From positions 1 through 64,000 of the forward strand of contig JADLBL010000008.1 in assembly GCA_020847735.1 (NCBI GenBank): a DNA stretch of 64,000 nucleotides. The letters are read 5' to 3'. The translations under genes and the position numbers were made by a program. The notes beneath the pieces are model-generated. The model had not been told where the DNA came from. It made no database searches and saw nothing but the letters and a program-made list of their open reading frames with translations. The stretch comes from Candidatus Eisenbacteria bacterium (GTDB lineage: Bacteria; Eisenbacteria; RBG-16-71-46). This document shows, piece by piece, positions 19,009 through 27,151 of this stretch. The stretch's first letter is position 1; each line of letters begins with the position of its first letter.

Positions 19009-20373
19009 ATGACCCAACTCGACACGAACACCTCGCCCTATCTGGCCGACGCCTACGCCAACGACCGCGCGCACGTCTTTCACTCCTGGTCCGCCCAGGG
19101 TCTGCTCCAGCCCACCGTCATCGCCGGCGCGAAGGGTTCGCGCATGTGGGACGAAAAGGGGCGCACCTGGCTCGACTTCGCGAGCCAGCTCGTCAACGTC
19201 AACATCGGACACCAGCACCCCAGGCTCGTCGCCGCCATCCAGGAGCAGGCCGGGCGCCTGTGCACGATCGCTCCCGGCTTCGCGAACGACATGCGCAGCG
19301 AGGCCGCGCGGCTGATCGCCGAGCTCGCGCCCGGCGACCTCGACATGGTGTTCTTCACCAACGGCGGCACCGACGCGGTCGAGAACGCCGTCCGCCTCGC
19401 CCGCGGTCACACCGGCCGTTACAAGGTGCTCTCGGCCTACCGCAGCTATCACGGCGCCACCGGCACCTCGATCGCGCTGACCGGCGACCCGCGCCGATGG
19501 GGCAACGAACCCGGCGTGCCCGGCATGGTGAAGTTCTGGGGCCCGTACCCGTACCGCTCGGCGTTTCACTCGACCAGCGAAGCCGAGGAGTGCGAGCGCG
19601 CGCTCCAGCACCTTTCCGACGTGCTCATGGTCGAAGGGCCGCACACGGTCGCGGCCATCCTGCTCGAGACCGTCGTCGGCACCAACGGCATCCTCGTGCC
19701 GCCCGACGGCTACCTCGCCGGCGTGCGGGCGCTGTGCGACCGGCACGGCATCATGATGATCAGCGACGAGGTCATGGCCGGTTTCGGCCGCTGCGGCGAA
19801 TGGTTCGGGGTCAACAAGTGGAATGTGACGCCCGACCTGATCACCTTCGCCAAGGGCTCCAACTCGGGCTACATCCCGGTGGGCGGCGTGATCATCAGCC
19901 GCAAGGTCGCCGAGACCTACCGCGAGCGGGTCTTCCCCGGCGGCCTCACCTATTCGGGGCATCCGCTGGCCTGCGCGTCCATCGTCGCCAGCATCGGCAT
20001 CTTCAAGGACGAGCGCATCGTCGAGCACGCCCGGCACCTGGGCACCGACGTGATCGGCCCCGAACTGCGCAGGATCGCCGCGAAACACCCCAGCGTCGGC
20101 GAGGTGCGCGGGCTCGGCGTCTTCTGGTGCATCGAGCTCGTCAGGGACCGCAAGACCCGCGAGCCGCTGGTTCCGTTCAACGCTTCGGGCGCGGACGCGA
20201 AGCCGATGGCCGAGCTGATGGCCGCGTGCAAGGCCAACGGCGTGTGGCCCTTCGTGCACTTCAACCGACTGCAGGTCGCGCCCCCGTGCACGATCCCGGA
20301 CGACGACGCCCGCGAGGGCCTCGCCGCGATCGACAAGGCGCTCGAAGTGGCGGACCGCTTCTGCAAGGGCTGA
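19009..20373 (+). CDS. Class III PLP-dependent aminotransferase
   Basis: 454 residues. The PLP-lysine is Lys282 in ITFAKGSNSGYIPVGG; other family motifs are FFTNGGTDAVENAVRLAR, YRSYHGATG and ISDEVMAGFGRCGEWF. Best resemblance is to the taurine:pyruvate / omega-amino acid:pyruvate branch, but substrate cannot be fixed from sequence. The start ATG 19009 has no ribosome site; a TAGCCT element lies 7 bases before it, suggesting a leaderless mRNA. Divergent from SemiSWEET; followed after 22 bases by a small GlsB-type gene. Confidence 0.93.
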   Translation: MTQLDTNTSPYLADAYANDRAHVFHSWSAQGLLQPTVIAGAKGSRMWDEKGRTWLDFASQLVNVNIGHQHPRLVAAIQEQAGRLCTIAPGFANDMRSEAARLIAELAPGDLDMVFFTNGGTDAVENAVRLARGHTGRYKVLSAYRSYHGATGTSIALTGDPRRWGNEPGVPGMVKFWGPYPYRSAFHSTSEAEECERALQHLSDVLMVEGPHTVAAILLETVVGTNGILVPPDGYLAGVRALCDRHGIMMISDEVMAGFGRCGEWFGVNKWNVTPDLITFAKGSNSGYIPVGGVIISRKVAETYRERVFPGGLTYSGHPLACASIVASIGIFKDERIVEHARHLGTDVIGPELRRIAAKHPSVGEVRGLGVFWCIELVRDRKTREPLVPFNASGADAKPMAELMAACKANGVWPFVHFNRLQVAPPCTIPDDDAREGLAAIDKALEVADRFCKG

Positions 20374-20395
20374 TCGGAAATCCGGGAGGGCCGCC

Positions 20396-20698
20396 ATGAA
20401 GGCAACGCTCGCAGTGCTCGCCACCATCGTCGGCGGCTGGATCGTGTTCAACCTGATCGGGGCGTTCCTCGTCGGGCTGATCGCCCGGGCGCTGTTTCCG
20501 GGCAGGGACAAGGTCGGCTGGTTCATGACGCTGGCGATCGGCTTCGTGGGCGGGCTGCTCGGCAAGCTGGTCTTCTGGCTGCTGCGCTGGCCGACGAAGT
20601 TCCCGATGGGTTTCGTCGCGTCGGTGGCCGGAGCGTTCGTGCTGCTGCTGTTCTGGCACCTGCGCGTGGCCGGCAGGAAGCAGCCGGCGGCGAGCTAG
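20396..20698 (+). CDS. Small membrane protein, GlsB/YeaQ-like
   Basis: 100 residues with three hydrophobic segments (AVLATIVGGWIVFNLIGAFL, WFMTLAIGFVGGLLGKLVFW and GFVASVAGAFVLLLFW). The Gly-patterned layout and the L-I-A-R-x-L-F-P-G-R-D loop resemble transglycosylase-associated GlsB/YeaQ/YmgE proteins, whose function is poorly known and often stress related. GGGAGGG lies 6 bases before the ATG. Its TAG stop overlaps the TAG stop of the convergent HExxH gene inside a shared CTAG. Confidence 0.8.
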   Translation: MKATLAVLATIVGGWIVFNLIGAFLVGLIARALFPGRDKVGWFMTLAIGFVGGLLGKLVFWLLRWPTKFPMGFVASVAGAFVLLLFWHLRVAGRKQPAAS

Positions 20699-21147
20699 CG
20701 AAGGTTCGGGCGCCGGCGGTTCGACATGCGCCGCGGACGCCCCCGGCGCGGGCGCGGCTCCCGATCGCCCCAGGCCTCGCGCTCGAAGCGGTTCCCGCGG
20801 TACGGATCGCGGCCGCGCAGCCACGCCCACAGCGACGCCGCGAGGTACGCGAACGGAAACAGCGGGCCCCAGCGCTCCCACTGCCGGACGTGGACGCGCT
20901 CGTGCTCGCGGAACTCCTCGAGGCTCGCCTCGTCGCGCGCGAGGATCACGTGCCCGAAGGTCACCGCGCGCAGGCTGCGCCCGGGGCCGCCCGTGCGCGC
21001 CATGAACCGCCCGAGCCAGCCGCCACAGGCCTCGAGCGTGCCCGCGTGCCGTCGTGCCGGCCCGCCGCCCGCTCGGGCCATCAGGCACAGCGCCAGCCCG
21101 ACGAGCGAGCCCGGGCCCGCCCAGGCGAATGCGAGCAGTCGGATCAC
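20695..21147 (-). CDS. Small membrane protein with HExxH motif
   Basis: 150 residues from GTG 21147; a TAGGCT element 7 bases upstream would make the transcript leaderless. An N-terminal hydrophobic stretch (LLAFAWAGPGSLVGLALCLM) is followed by a conserved-looking core FGHVILARD. The core also holds HERVHVRQWERWGPLFPFAY, where residues 82-86 are HExxH, the zinc site of metallopeptidases. A possible third ligand is Glu122 or Glu124 in NRFEREAWGD, the N-x-[FY]-E-x-E-A arrangement seen in some gluzincin-like small proteins. The C-terminus is very Arg-rich. I know similar short HERxHxRQ proteins in cyanobacteria and others only as uncharacterised. Activity is not shown. Lies between two GlsB-type genes. 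Confidence 0.72.
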   Translation of the reverse strand: MIRLLAFAWAGPGSLVGLALCLMARAGGGPARRHAGTLEACGGWLGRFMARTGGPGRSLRAVTFGHVILARDEASLEEFREHERVHVRQWERWGPLFPFAYLAASLWAWLRGRDPYRGNRFEREAWGDREPRPRRGRPRRMSNRRRPNLR

Positions 21148-21265
21148 GCCGCGCAGCCTACACGAACGATGCCGGACGAAGTGGTGACGCGGTTCGAACC
21201 GGCGTAGTCTCCCCGCGCGGCCGGCTTCACCACGCGAACCCACGCACGACCTGGAGGAACGGAAC

Positions 21266-21862
21266 ATGCCCGGAGTCCTGGATCTTCTCGGCGCCACGCT
21301 CGGCGGCGACCTGCAGCGCCAGCTCGGCCAGCAGCTCGGCGCCGGCCCGCAGGCCACGGGCAACGCGATCGAGGCCGCCCTGCCGATGCTGCTCTCGGGC
21401 CTGGCGCGCAACGTCGCGCAGCCGGGCGGCGCGGACGCGCTCCATCAGGCGCTGCAGAACGACCATGACGGCAGCCTGCTCGACAACCTCGGCGAACTGC
21501 TCGGCGGCACGCTCGGCGGACGGGCCGCGAACGGCGCCGGCATCCTCGGCCACGTGCTGGGCGACCGGCAGGACGCGGCGCAGCGTGCGGTCGCCCAGTC
21601 GAGCGGACTCGACGGCGCGCAGGCCGCGCAGCTGCTCGCGACGCTCGCCCCGATCGTCATGGGCGTGCTCGGGCGTACGCAGCACTCCCAGGGCCTGAAC
21701 TCCGCCGGACTGGCTTCGATGCTGCAGAACGAGCACGCCACCGCCACGCAGTCACGACCCGACCTGATGGGAGTCGCCACGCAGCTGCTCGACCGCAACC
21801 ACGACGGCTCGATGCTCGACGACCTGATGAACGGCCTTGGCGGGATGCTCGGCCGCCGCTGA
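21266..21862 (+). CDS. DUF937 family protein
   Basis: 198 residues, ATG 21266 with GGAGGAACGGAAC upstream. DUF937 proteins resemble YidB and are small helical proteins with repeated short acidic loops. Here LHQALQNDHDGSLLDNLGELLGG and LLDRNHDGSMLDDLMNGLGGMLG are two similar D-x-D-G loops, about 95 residues apart, each followed by a Gly-rich helix. No signal peptide or membrane segment. Function is unknown; E. coli YidB affects quorum or stress traits at most by association. It is followed after 72 bases by a second GlsB-type gene. Confidence 0.87.
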   Translation: MPGVLDLLGATLGGDLQRQLGQQLGAGPQATGNAIEAALPMLLSGLARNVAQPGGADALHQALQNDHDGSLLDNLGELLGGTLGGRAANGAGILGHVLGDRQDAAQRAVAQSSGLDGAQAAQLLATLAPIVMGVLGRTQHSQGLNSAGLASMLQNEHATATQSRPDLMGVATQLLDRNHDGSMLDDLMNGLGGMLGRR

Positions 21863-21934
21863 TCCGATGCCGGACCTCGTAACGCCGGAAGCGAACCCCG
21901 GGAACCCCGGGCCACCCGTTCTCAGGAGGGCTTC

Positions 21935-22198
21935 GTGAGCCTCATCTGGACCGCCATCGTCGGACTCATCGCCGGTGCGCTCGCCAAGTTCGTCATGCCG
22001 GGCAAGGACCCCGGCGGCATCTGGATCACGATGGCGCTCGGCGTCGCCGGGGCGTTCGTCGCCAACTTCCTCGGCGGCGCGATGGGCTGGTACGGGCAGG
22101 GGCACAACGCCGGCATCATCGGCTCGACGATCGGCGCGATCGTGATCCTGTTCGTCTATCGGCTCGTCAAGGGAAAGCAGGACAAGGGCGCGAGCTAG
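21935..22198 (+). CDS. GlsB/YeaQ/YmgE family stress-response membrane protein
   Basis: 87 residues, three hydrophobic segments with the family pattern IVGLIAGALAKFVMPGKDPGG, ITMALGVAGAFVANFLG and GIIGSTIGAIVILFVYRLV. The start is GTG 21935, 5 bases after a strong AGGAGG. These proteins sit in the inner membrane and are induced under stress; biochemical role is unclear. Second family member within 1.3 kb (the other is at 20396). The stretch just before the ribosome site has a short tandem (GAACCCCGG twice). Confidence 0.92.
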   Translation: MSLIWTAIVGLIAGALAKFVMPGKDPGGIWITMALGVAGAFVANFLGGAMGWYGQGHNAGIIGSTIGAIVILFVYRLVKGKQDKGAS

Positions 22199-22313
22199 AA
22201 AAGCTCCGGCGAGCCGTCGCCCGGGGCTCGGCGGCGGCGGTCGCACGGCGTTCGGCACGGCCACCCTGTGCCGGCCGCGCCGAGCGCCGCCCCGTGCCGC
22301 CGATCCGCCTGGT

Positions 22314-23765
22314 TCACGCGAAGCGCGCGAGCAGCGCGAGGAGGTACTCCCAGTACTTCGCGACGGCCGCGATCTCGACCCGCTCCTGCGGCGAGTGCGC
22401 GCCCTTGATCGTCGGGCCGAGCGAGACCATGTCCATGCCCGGCACCTTCTCGCCGATGATGCCGCACTCGAGCCCCGCGTGGATCGCCTCGACCTTCGGC
22501 TCGCGGCCATACAGGTCGCGATAGGTTTCCACGGCGAGCCCGAGGATTCGCGAGTCCATGTCCGGTTTCCAGCCCGGATAGGGATCCGCGCCCGTCACCT
22601 CGGCGCCGCCCATCCCGAGGATGGTGCGGACGGTCGTCACCATCTCCGTCATGCACGACGCCGCCAGACTGCGCTGACTCGTCGCCAGGGTCAGGGCGCG
22701 CGGGCCCTGCGTGAGCACGGCGACGTTGGTTGAGGTCTCGACCAGGCCGGGAATCGCGTCGCTCATCCGCTGCACGCCGTGCGGCAGCGCGGTCAGCGTG
22801 GCGAGAACTTTTCGCTGCAGCGCGCGCTTCCAGACGCGCGCCGGGCGCTTCGCCGCCGGCGAGACGACCACATCGAGCGACGGCTCGATGGCGGCCAGCT
22901 CGGCGCGGAACGTCTCGCGCAGGTTCGCGGCGACCGCCCGGGCCTGCGATTCGCCCGCCTTCGGCAGGCAGACGAGCGCCACCGCCCCGGCGGGAATCGC
23001 GTTGCGCTTGGAACCGCCCTCGAAGCGCGACACCCGCGCGCCCAGCGCCGTCCACTCGCGCAGCAGCCGCGCCATCAGCTTGAGCGCGTTGCCGCGCTGC
23101 GTGTGGATCTCGACGCCCGAGTGTCCGCCGCGCAGTCCGGTCACGCGCACTTCGAGCGCGAGCGCGCCCTTGGGCGCGGGATCGGCGTCGAGCTTCCACG
23201 CCCCGAGCGAATCCGCGCCGCCCGCGCAGCCCACCGTCAGCACGCCCTCGTCCTCGGAGTCGAGGTTGATGAGCGTGCGACTGGCGAGCATCGCGCCGTT
23301 CAGGTCGCGCGCACCGGTGAGGCCGGTTTCCTCGTCGGTCGTGAACAGCAGCTCGAGCGGGCCGTGTTCGAGCGCGCCGTCGGCCATGATCGCGAGCATC
23401 GTCGCCACCGCGATGCCGTTGTCGGCGCCGAGCGTGGTGCCGTCCGCGCCCAGCCACCCGCCATCGCGCACCAGCGTGATCGGGTCCTTGCGGAAGTCGT
23501 GCACCTTGCCGGGCGAGGCGACGCAGACCATGTCGAGGTGGCCCTGCAGGCACAGCGAAGGGCGGCCCTCGCGCCCCGGCGACGCGGGCTTTCGGACGCG
23601 GAGGTTCCCCGCGCCGTCCTGCTCGAACGCGAGCCCGAGTTGCTTCGCGATCCCCGCCACGTGGCGGCCTGCCGCGGCCTCGTTCTTCGACTCGCGCGGG
23701 ATGCGGGAAAGCCCGGCGAAATATTTCCACAGGGCGGCGGGTTCGAGGCCTTCGATCGCGCTCAC
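22314..23765 (-). CDS. pepD: Aminoacyl-histidine dipeptidase (M20C)
   Basis: 483 residues, nearly the length of E. coli PepD (485). It hydrolyses X-His and other dipeptides with two zinc ions. Metal and catalytic motifs: LCLQGHLDMVC (His and Asp), TLGADNGIAVAT (bridging Asp), FTTDEETGLTGA (general base Glu-Glu), NLDSED, and IHAGLECGIIGEK near the C-terminus. GGHSGVEIHTQRGNALKLM is the lid-domain segment. The start is GTG 23765 with TGGAG 8 bases upstream, giving the usual N-terminus SAIEGLEPAALWKYF. Divergent from the lipase gene. With S10 and OPT it adds to a peptide-recycling capacity. Confidence 0.95.
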   Translation of the reverse strand: MSAIEGLEPAALWKYFAGLSRIPRESKNEAAAGRHVAGIAKQLGLAFEQDGAGNLRVRKPASPGREGRPSLCLQGHLDMVCVASPGKVHDFRKDPITLVRDGGWLGADGTTLGADNGIAVATMLAIMADGALEHGPLELLFTTDEETGLTGARDLNGAMLASRTLINLDSEDEGVLTVGCAGGADSLGAWKLDADPAPKGALALEVRVTGLRGGHSGVEIHTQRGNALKLMARLLREWTALGARVSRFEGGSKRNAIPAGAVALVCLPKAGESQARAVAANLRETFRAELAAIEPSLDVVVSPAAKRPARVWKRALQRKVLATLTALPHGVQRMSDAIPGLVETSTNVAVLTQGPRALTLATSQRSLAASCMTEMVTTVRTILGMGGAEVTGADPYPGWKPDMDSRILGLAVETYRDLYGREPKVEAIHAGLECGIIGEKVPGMDMVSLGPTIKGAHSPQERVEIAAVAKYWEYLLALLARFA

Positions 23766-24007
23766 GGTCCGGCTCCAGGCATGGGGGTTGAAGGCCGGCC
23801 GCGGCTCTCCGTGCCGGCGCGGGCAGGATAGCCGAAGTCCCGCGCCCGATCCGCGCTCCCGTTCCCGCGCGGCGCAACACGCGACGAGCGCCCGCTCCGC
23901 GGGCCGCAGGTACGCGCAACGCGCCCTCCCGGCGCGGCGGCGAGTGATAGCATTCCGCGCCGGGCCCGACCGAAATCCGGCCATCCTCTTTACATGGAGG
24001 CGGCTGC

Positions 24008-26230
24008 ATGCTCCGCTCCCCTGCTTCGTTGCCTGCCCTTCCTCCGGCGCACCGGCCGCGCGCCATCGTACTCGGCACGCTGCTCGCGCTGACGCTCGCG
24101 GGCGCGGTGGCTTCGCCGGCGCAGGCCCGGGAAGTGACCGAAGGCCCCCTCGCGCAGGAGGCGGCGCTCGAGCGCCTCGCCGGGAGCGGCGTTCTCTACG
24201 ACCGCGTCCTGCCGCTGGCCCGCCTCGAGGAGTTGAGCGGCGCCGCCGACGCGCCAGCGGTGGACCGCACGCGCTGGCGGCAGGCGTGGGACGAACTGCG
24301 GCGCGCGTCGTTCGCCGCGCCGGCCGGGCCTGGCCTGCCGGCGCTCGATGCCGCCGCGCGCGCGGCGCACGAGCGTGGCGTTCTGCCCATCGCGCTCTTC
24401 GATCGCACCTACGACCGGCTCGTGCCCGGCTCGCTCGAGCGCGGCGAACCGCGGGCACTGCCCGCGCGCGCCGTCGCCGCCGCCGTGCTCGCGCGGCCCA
24501 CGCATCGTGGCGGCGACCTGTCGTTCGAGCTCGACCCCGCGCTGCTGCGCGTGGACGGCGGGCCGCCCCGGTCGATCGCCGTGGACTTCGCCGACGGCCT
24601 GGGCGAGCGCGCCGTCACCCCCGGCGTCCCCGTGCCCGTTCACTACGCGCGGACCGGCACGCACGTGCTGAGCGCGCGGCTGACCCGCGCCGATGGCTCG
24701 GTGGCGCTAGCCCGCTTCACGTTTCCCGTCGCGGCGCTCGCCGCGCCGCTGCCCGACGACACGCTGCAGGTGACCGCGGGCGTTCCCTGGCAGGGCGTCT
24801 ACGGCACCGGCCGGGCGTACGTCGCGCTCGCGCCCGGTCACGCGGCGATCCTCAACCCGGTCGTCGTGATCGAGGGCTTCGACATCGACAACAGCATGTA
24901 CTGGGACGAGCTCTACGCCCTGCTCGACCAGCAGGACCTGCTCGAGACGCTGCGCGCCGACGGTTTCGACGCCGTCGTGCTGGACTTCACCGACGCCACC
25001 GCGCCCATCCAGCAGAACGCCTTCGTCGTCGAGGCGTTGCTCTCGCAGGTGCAGTCGCTGATCGCCCCGTCCGCCACGATCGCGCTGGTCGGCGCCAGCA
25101 TGGGCGGTCTGTGCTCGCGTTACGCCCTCGCCGACATGGAGTCGCGCGCGCTGCCGCACCGCGTGCGGACATGGATCTCGTTCGACGCTCCACAGCTCGG
25201 CGCGAACATCCCGCTGGGTCTGCAGTACTGGATCCAGTTCTTCGCCGGCCAGTCGGCGAGCGCCGCCGACTTCCTCGCTTCGCTCAACAGTCCCGCCGCG
25301 CGGCAGATGCTGCTGTGCCACGTGACGAACCCGCCGACGAACTCCGCCGCCGCGGACCCCTTGCGGAGCGGACTGCTCTCGGACCTCGCGGCGATCGGCG
25401 ACTGGCCCGCGCTGCCGCGCCGGGTGGCGGTCGCCAACGGCAGCGGCCGGGCGCAGGATCAGGGCTTCGCGCCCGGCGCGCAGCTCGTCGCCTACGACTA
25501 CAGCTCGCTCCTCACGTCGCTCACCGGCAACGTCTGGGCGCTGCCCGACATGGCGAGCGGCACCATCTTCGACGGCAGGCTTCGCATTCTGTTCTCGACC
25601 ACCACGCAGACCGTGGTGGTGAGCGGCGCGCTGCCGTGGGACGGCGCACCCGGCGGCTCGCGCGCCTCGATGGCGCAGCTCGATTCGACCGAGGCGCCCT
25701 ACGGCGACATCGTCGCCCTCCATCCCTCGCACTGCTTCGTTCCGACCGTGTCGTCGCTCGCGCTCTCTCCCGCCGGTCCGTTCTTCGACGTCTCGGCCGC
25801 CGGCCCGCTCGCGGGGCTCACACCCTTCGACGCGGTCTTCTGGCCCGACACCAACGAGGCGCACGTCTCGCTCACCGCGGCCAGCGCGGCGTTCGTGCGC
25901 GGCGAGATCGAAGCGGGGGTGCTGGCGGTCGGACCCCCGGACGGCCGCGATGCCGGCCGGCTGGCGCTCAGCGTCTGGCCGAGCCCGTTCGCCGCGTCCA
26001 CCCGCGTTCGATTCACGCTGCCGCGCGCCGCGCGGGCCACGGTGTGCGTCTATGGCGTGGATGGAAGACAGGTGCGGGCGCTCGCGGCGGGCGAGTTCGC
26101 CGCGGGCGCGCACGACCTCGTGTGGGACGGAACCACGGACGCGGGCGCGCGGGCGAGCAGCGGCGTCTACTGGATACGGGTGACGGACCCGGCCGGCACG
26201 GCCACGCGTCGCGCGGCGCTGCTTCGCTGA
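24008..26230 (+). CDS. Secreted lipase-like hydrolase with FlgD-type C-terminal domain
   Basis: 740 residues, ATG 24008 with TGGAGG 7 bases upstream. Signal peptide to about residue 40 (GTLLALTLAGAVASPAQA). The central part is an alpha/beta hydrolase: VVVIEGFDIDNS, the nucleophile elbow LVGASMGGLCSRYAL (G-x-S-M-G-G) and WISFDAPQLGANIPLGLQYW, as in PGAP1/lipase-like enzymes. A candidate catalytic His is in LHPSHCFVP. The last 85 residues are a FlgD-Ig-like domain (VRFTLPRAARATVCVYGVDG, SSGVYWIRVTDPAG, RRAALLR), which in FCB-group bacteria serves secretion or surface attachment. Substrate unknown. Lies divergent from pepD. Confidence 0.9.
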   Translation: MLRSPASLPALPPAHRPRAIVLGTLLALTLAGAVASPAQAREVTEGPLAQEAALERLAGSGVLYDRVLPLARLEELSGAADAPAVDRTRWRQAWDELRRASFAAPAGPGLPALDAAARAAHERGVLPIALFDRTYDRLVPGSLERGEPRALPARAVAAAVLARPTHRGGDLSFELDPALLRVDGGPPRSIAVDFADGLGERAVTPGVPVPVHYARTGTHVLSARLTRADGSVALARFTFPVAALAAPLPDDTLQVTAGVPWQGVYGTGRAYVALAPGHAAILNPVVVIEGFDIDNSMYWDELYALLDQQDLLETLRADGFDAVVLDFTDATAPIQQNAFVVEALLSQVQSLIAPSATIALVGASMGGLCSRYALADMESRALPHRVRTWISFDAPQLGANIPLGLQYWIQFFAGQSASAADFLASLNSPAARQMLLCHVTNPPTNSAAADPLRSGLLSDLAAIGDWPALPRRVAVANGSGRAQDQGFAPGAQLVAYDYSSLLTSLTGNVWALPDMASGTIFDGRLRILFSTTTQTVVVSGALPWDGAPGGSRASMAQLDSTEAPYGDIVALHPSHCFVPTVSSLALSPAGPFFDVSAAGPLAGLTPFDAVFWPDTNEAHVSLTAASAAFVRGEIEAGVLAVGPPDGRDAGRLALSVWPSPFAASTRVRFTLPRAARATVCVYGVDGRQVRALAAGEFAAGAHDLVWDGTTDAGARASSGVYWIRVTDPAGTATRRAALLR

Positions 26231-26305
26231 CTCCCCGCCGGACCGCGGCGCGAGCGGCGCGCAGGGCTCCGCACGCTCACCGCCGGCTCCGCGCTCGCAG
26301 GACCC

Positions 26306-26461
26306 TCAGTGCGGCGTCGAGGCTGCCCGGCGCGCCGGCCGGCGGAACACTTCGAGGGCGACCGCGCCCGCGCACAACAGATGCGTGAGGCCGAAGAACG
26401 TGAAGCCGAGCAGCACGCACACCATCCATGAAGTCATGAGCGCGACACTGACGATCCACAT
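26306..26461 (-). CDS. 51-residue membrane peptide, lmo0937-like
   Basis: 51 residues: ATG 26461, TGA 26306-26308. A near-perfect GGGAGGT lies 5 bases before the ATG, and the reading frame is hydrophobic where a membrane peptide should be. Two helices, MWIVSVALMTSWMVCVLLGF and TFFGLTHLLCAGAVALEVF, are joined by a Gly-Phe-Thr turn and followed by a basic tail RRPARR. Layout matches the small lmo0937/DUF5670-type membrane proteins (W-I-h-A-x-h-L-h-x-W-h-h-G), which occur in many bacteria and often respond to envelope stress. Function unknown. Confidence 0.75.
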   Translation of the reverse strand: MWIVSVALMTSWMVCVLLGFTFFGLTHLLCAGAVALEVFRRPARRAASTPH

Positions 26462-26798
26462 GGCGGACCTCCCTGCTCGCCCGGTGCGCGGCGCGCGCTT
26501 GCTGCGCGCGCGGGCACGGACCGGGGCGGGGACAAGGCATCAGGCGTGCCGCGGCGGGCCGCGGGCCGGGCAGGTCGGCCCGCCGCAGCCGGATAGAGCG
26601 GGTCGTGGAGTCCTGGCTGCGATCCGGCCGGGCCAGCCGGGGCGGCAAGCCGCTGGCCGGCCGTGGCGGATCCCTGACCTCTGCAGCGCTGTCCCGCCCT
26701 ACGATGCGGTGCCGCCCGATCGGGCCGCCGGACCGCTTCCGGCGTCCCTGTACACGTCACGTCCGCGGGCTGCGCACCCATCCACAAGGAGGACTCAC
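26462..26798. other. Divergent intergenic region with Z-DNA-prone repeat
   Basis: 337 bases between the membrane peptide and the NIPSNAP-like gene. No gene found. The only structure I see is GCGCGCGC-TTGCT-GCGCGCGC at 26491-26511, an 8-5-8 dyad made of alternating purine/pyrimidine. It should hold both promoters. Confidence 0.5.
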
Positions 26799-27110
26799 AT
26801 GATGCTCGTTCGCGAAGTCATGCACTGCAAACCCGGCAAGGTGCGTCCGCTGGTCGAGAAGTTCCTCGCCATGAACAAGCTCGGCGTGAAGATGGGCATG
26901 CCGAACATGCGGGTGATGACCGACTTCAGCGCCGAGCGCTACTGGACGGTCGTCGCCGAGATGGAAGTGGCGAGCCTGGAAGCCTTCGAGAAGATGATGC
27001 CCGGCGCCGGCGCGAGCGAGCAGGACATGAAGCAGTTTGAAGAGATCATGAAGGGCTACCACGACCTCGTGGACGAGGGCCGCCGCGAGATCTACAAGAT
27101 CGAGGGCTGA
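26799..27110 (+). CDS. NIPSNAP-like dimeric alpha/beta barrel protein
   Basis: 103 residues, ATG 26799 with AAGGAGG 6 bases upstream. The sequence opens with a beta strand MMLVREVMHCKPGKVRPLVEKF and continues MPNMRVMTDFSAERYWTVVAEMEV. It then runs EAFEKMMPGAGASEQDMKQFEEIMKGYHDLVDEGRREIYKI, the beta-alpha-beta-beta-alpha-beta order of the NIPSNAP/ABM ferredoxin-like fold. Such proteins dimerise; many are small oxygenases or ligand binders, others have no known role. Monocistronic, converging on the ATPase gene. Confidence 0.8.
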   Translation: MMLVREVMHCKPGKVRPLVEKFLAMNKLGVKMGMPNMRVMTDFSAERYWTVVAEMEVASLEAFEKMMPGAGASEQDMKQFEEIMKGYHDLVDEGRREIYKIEG

Positions 27111-27151
27111 TCGGCCGGGCGCGGCGCGTGGAGCGGCGGAGGGCGAAGCGA

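Noticed and set aside
17059-20565. An 1168-codon minus-strand frame spanning several genes
   Set aside because: It covers the DUF2723, SemiSWEET and aminotransferase genes in wrong frames, with Arg/Ala/Pro-rich low-complexity translation.
21187-21205. GGTTCGAACC, like a tRNA T-arm
   Set aside because: No acceptor, D or anticodon stem around it on either strand.
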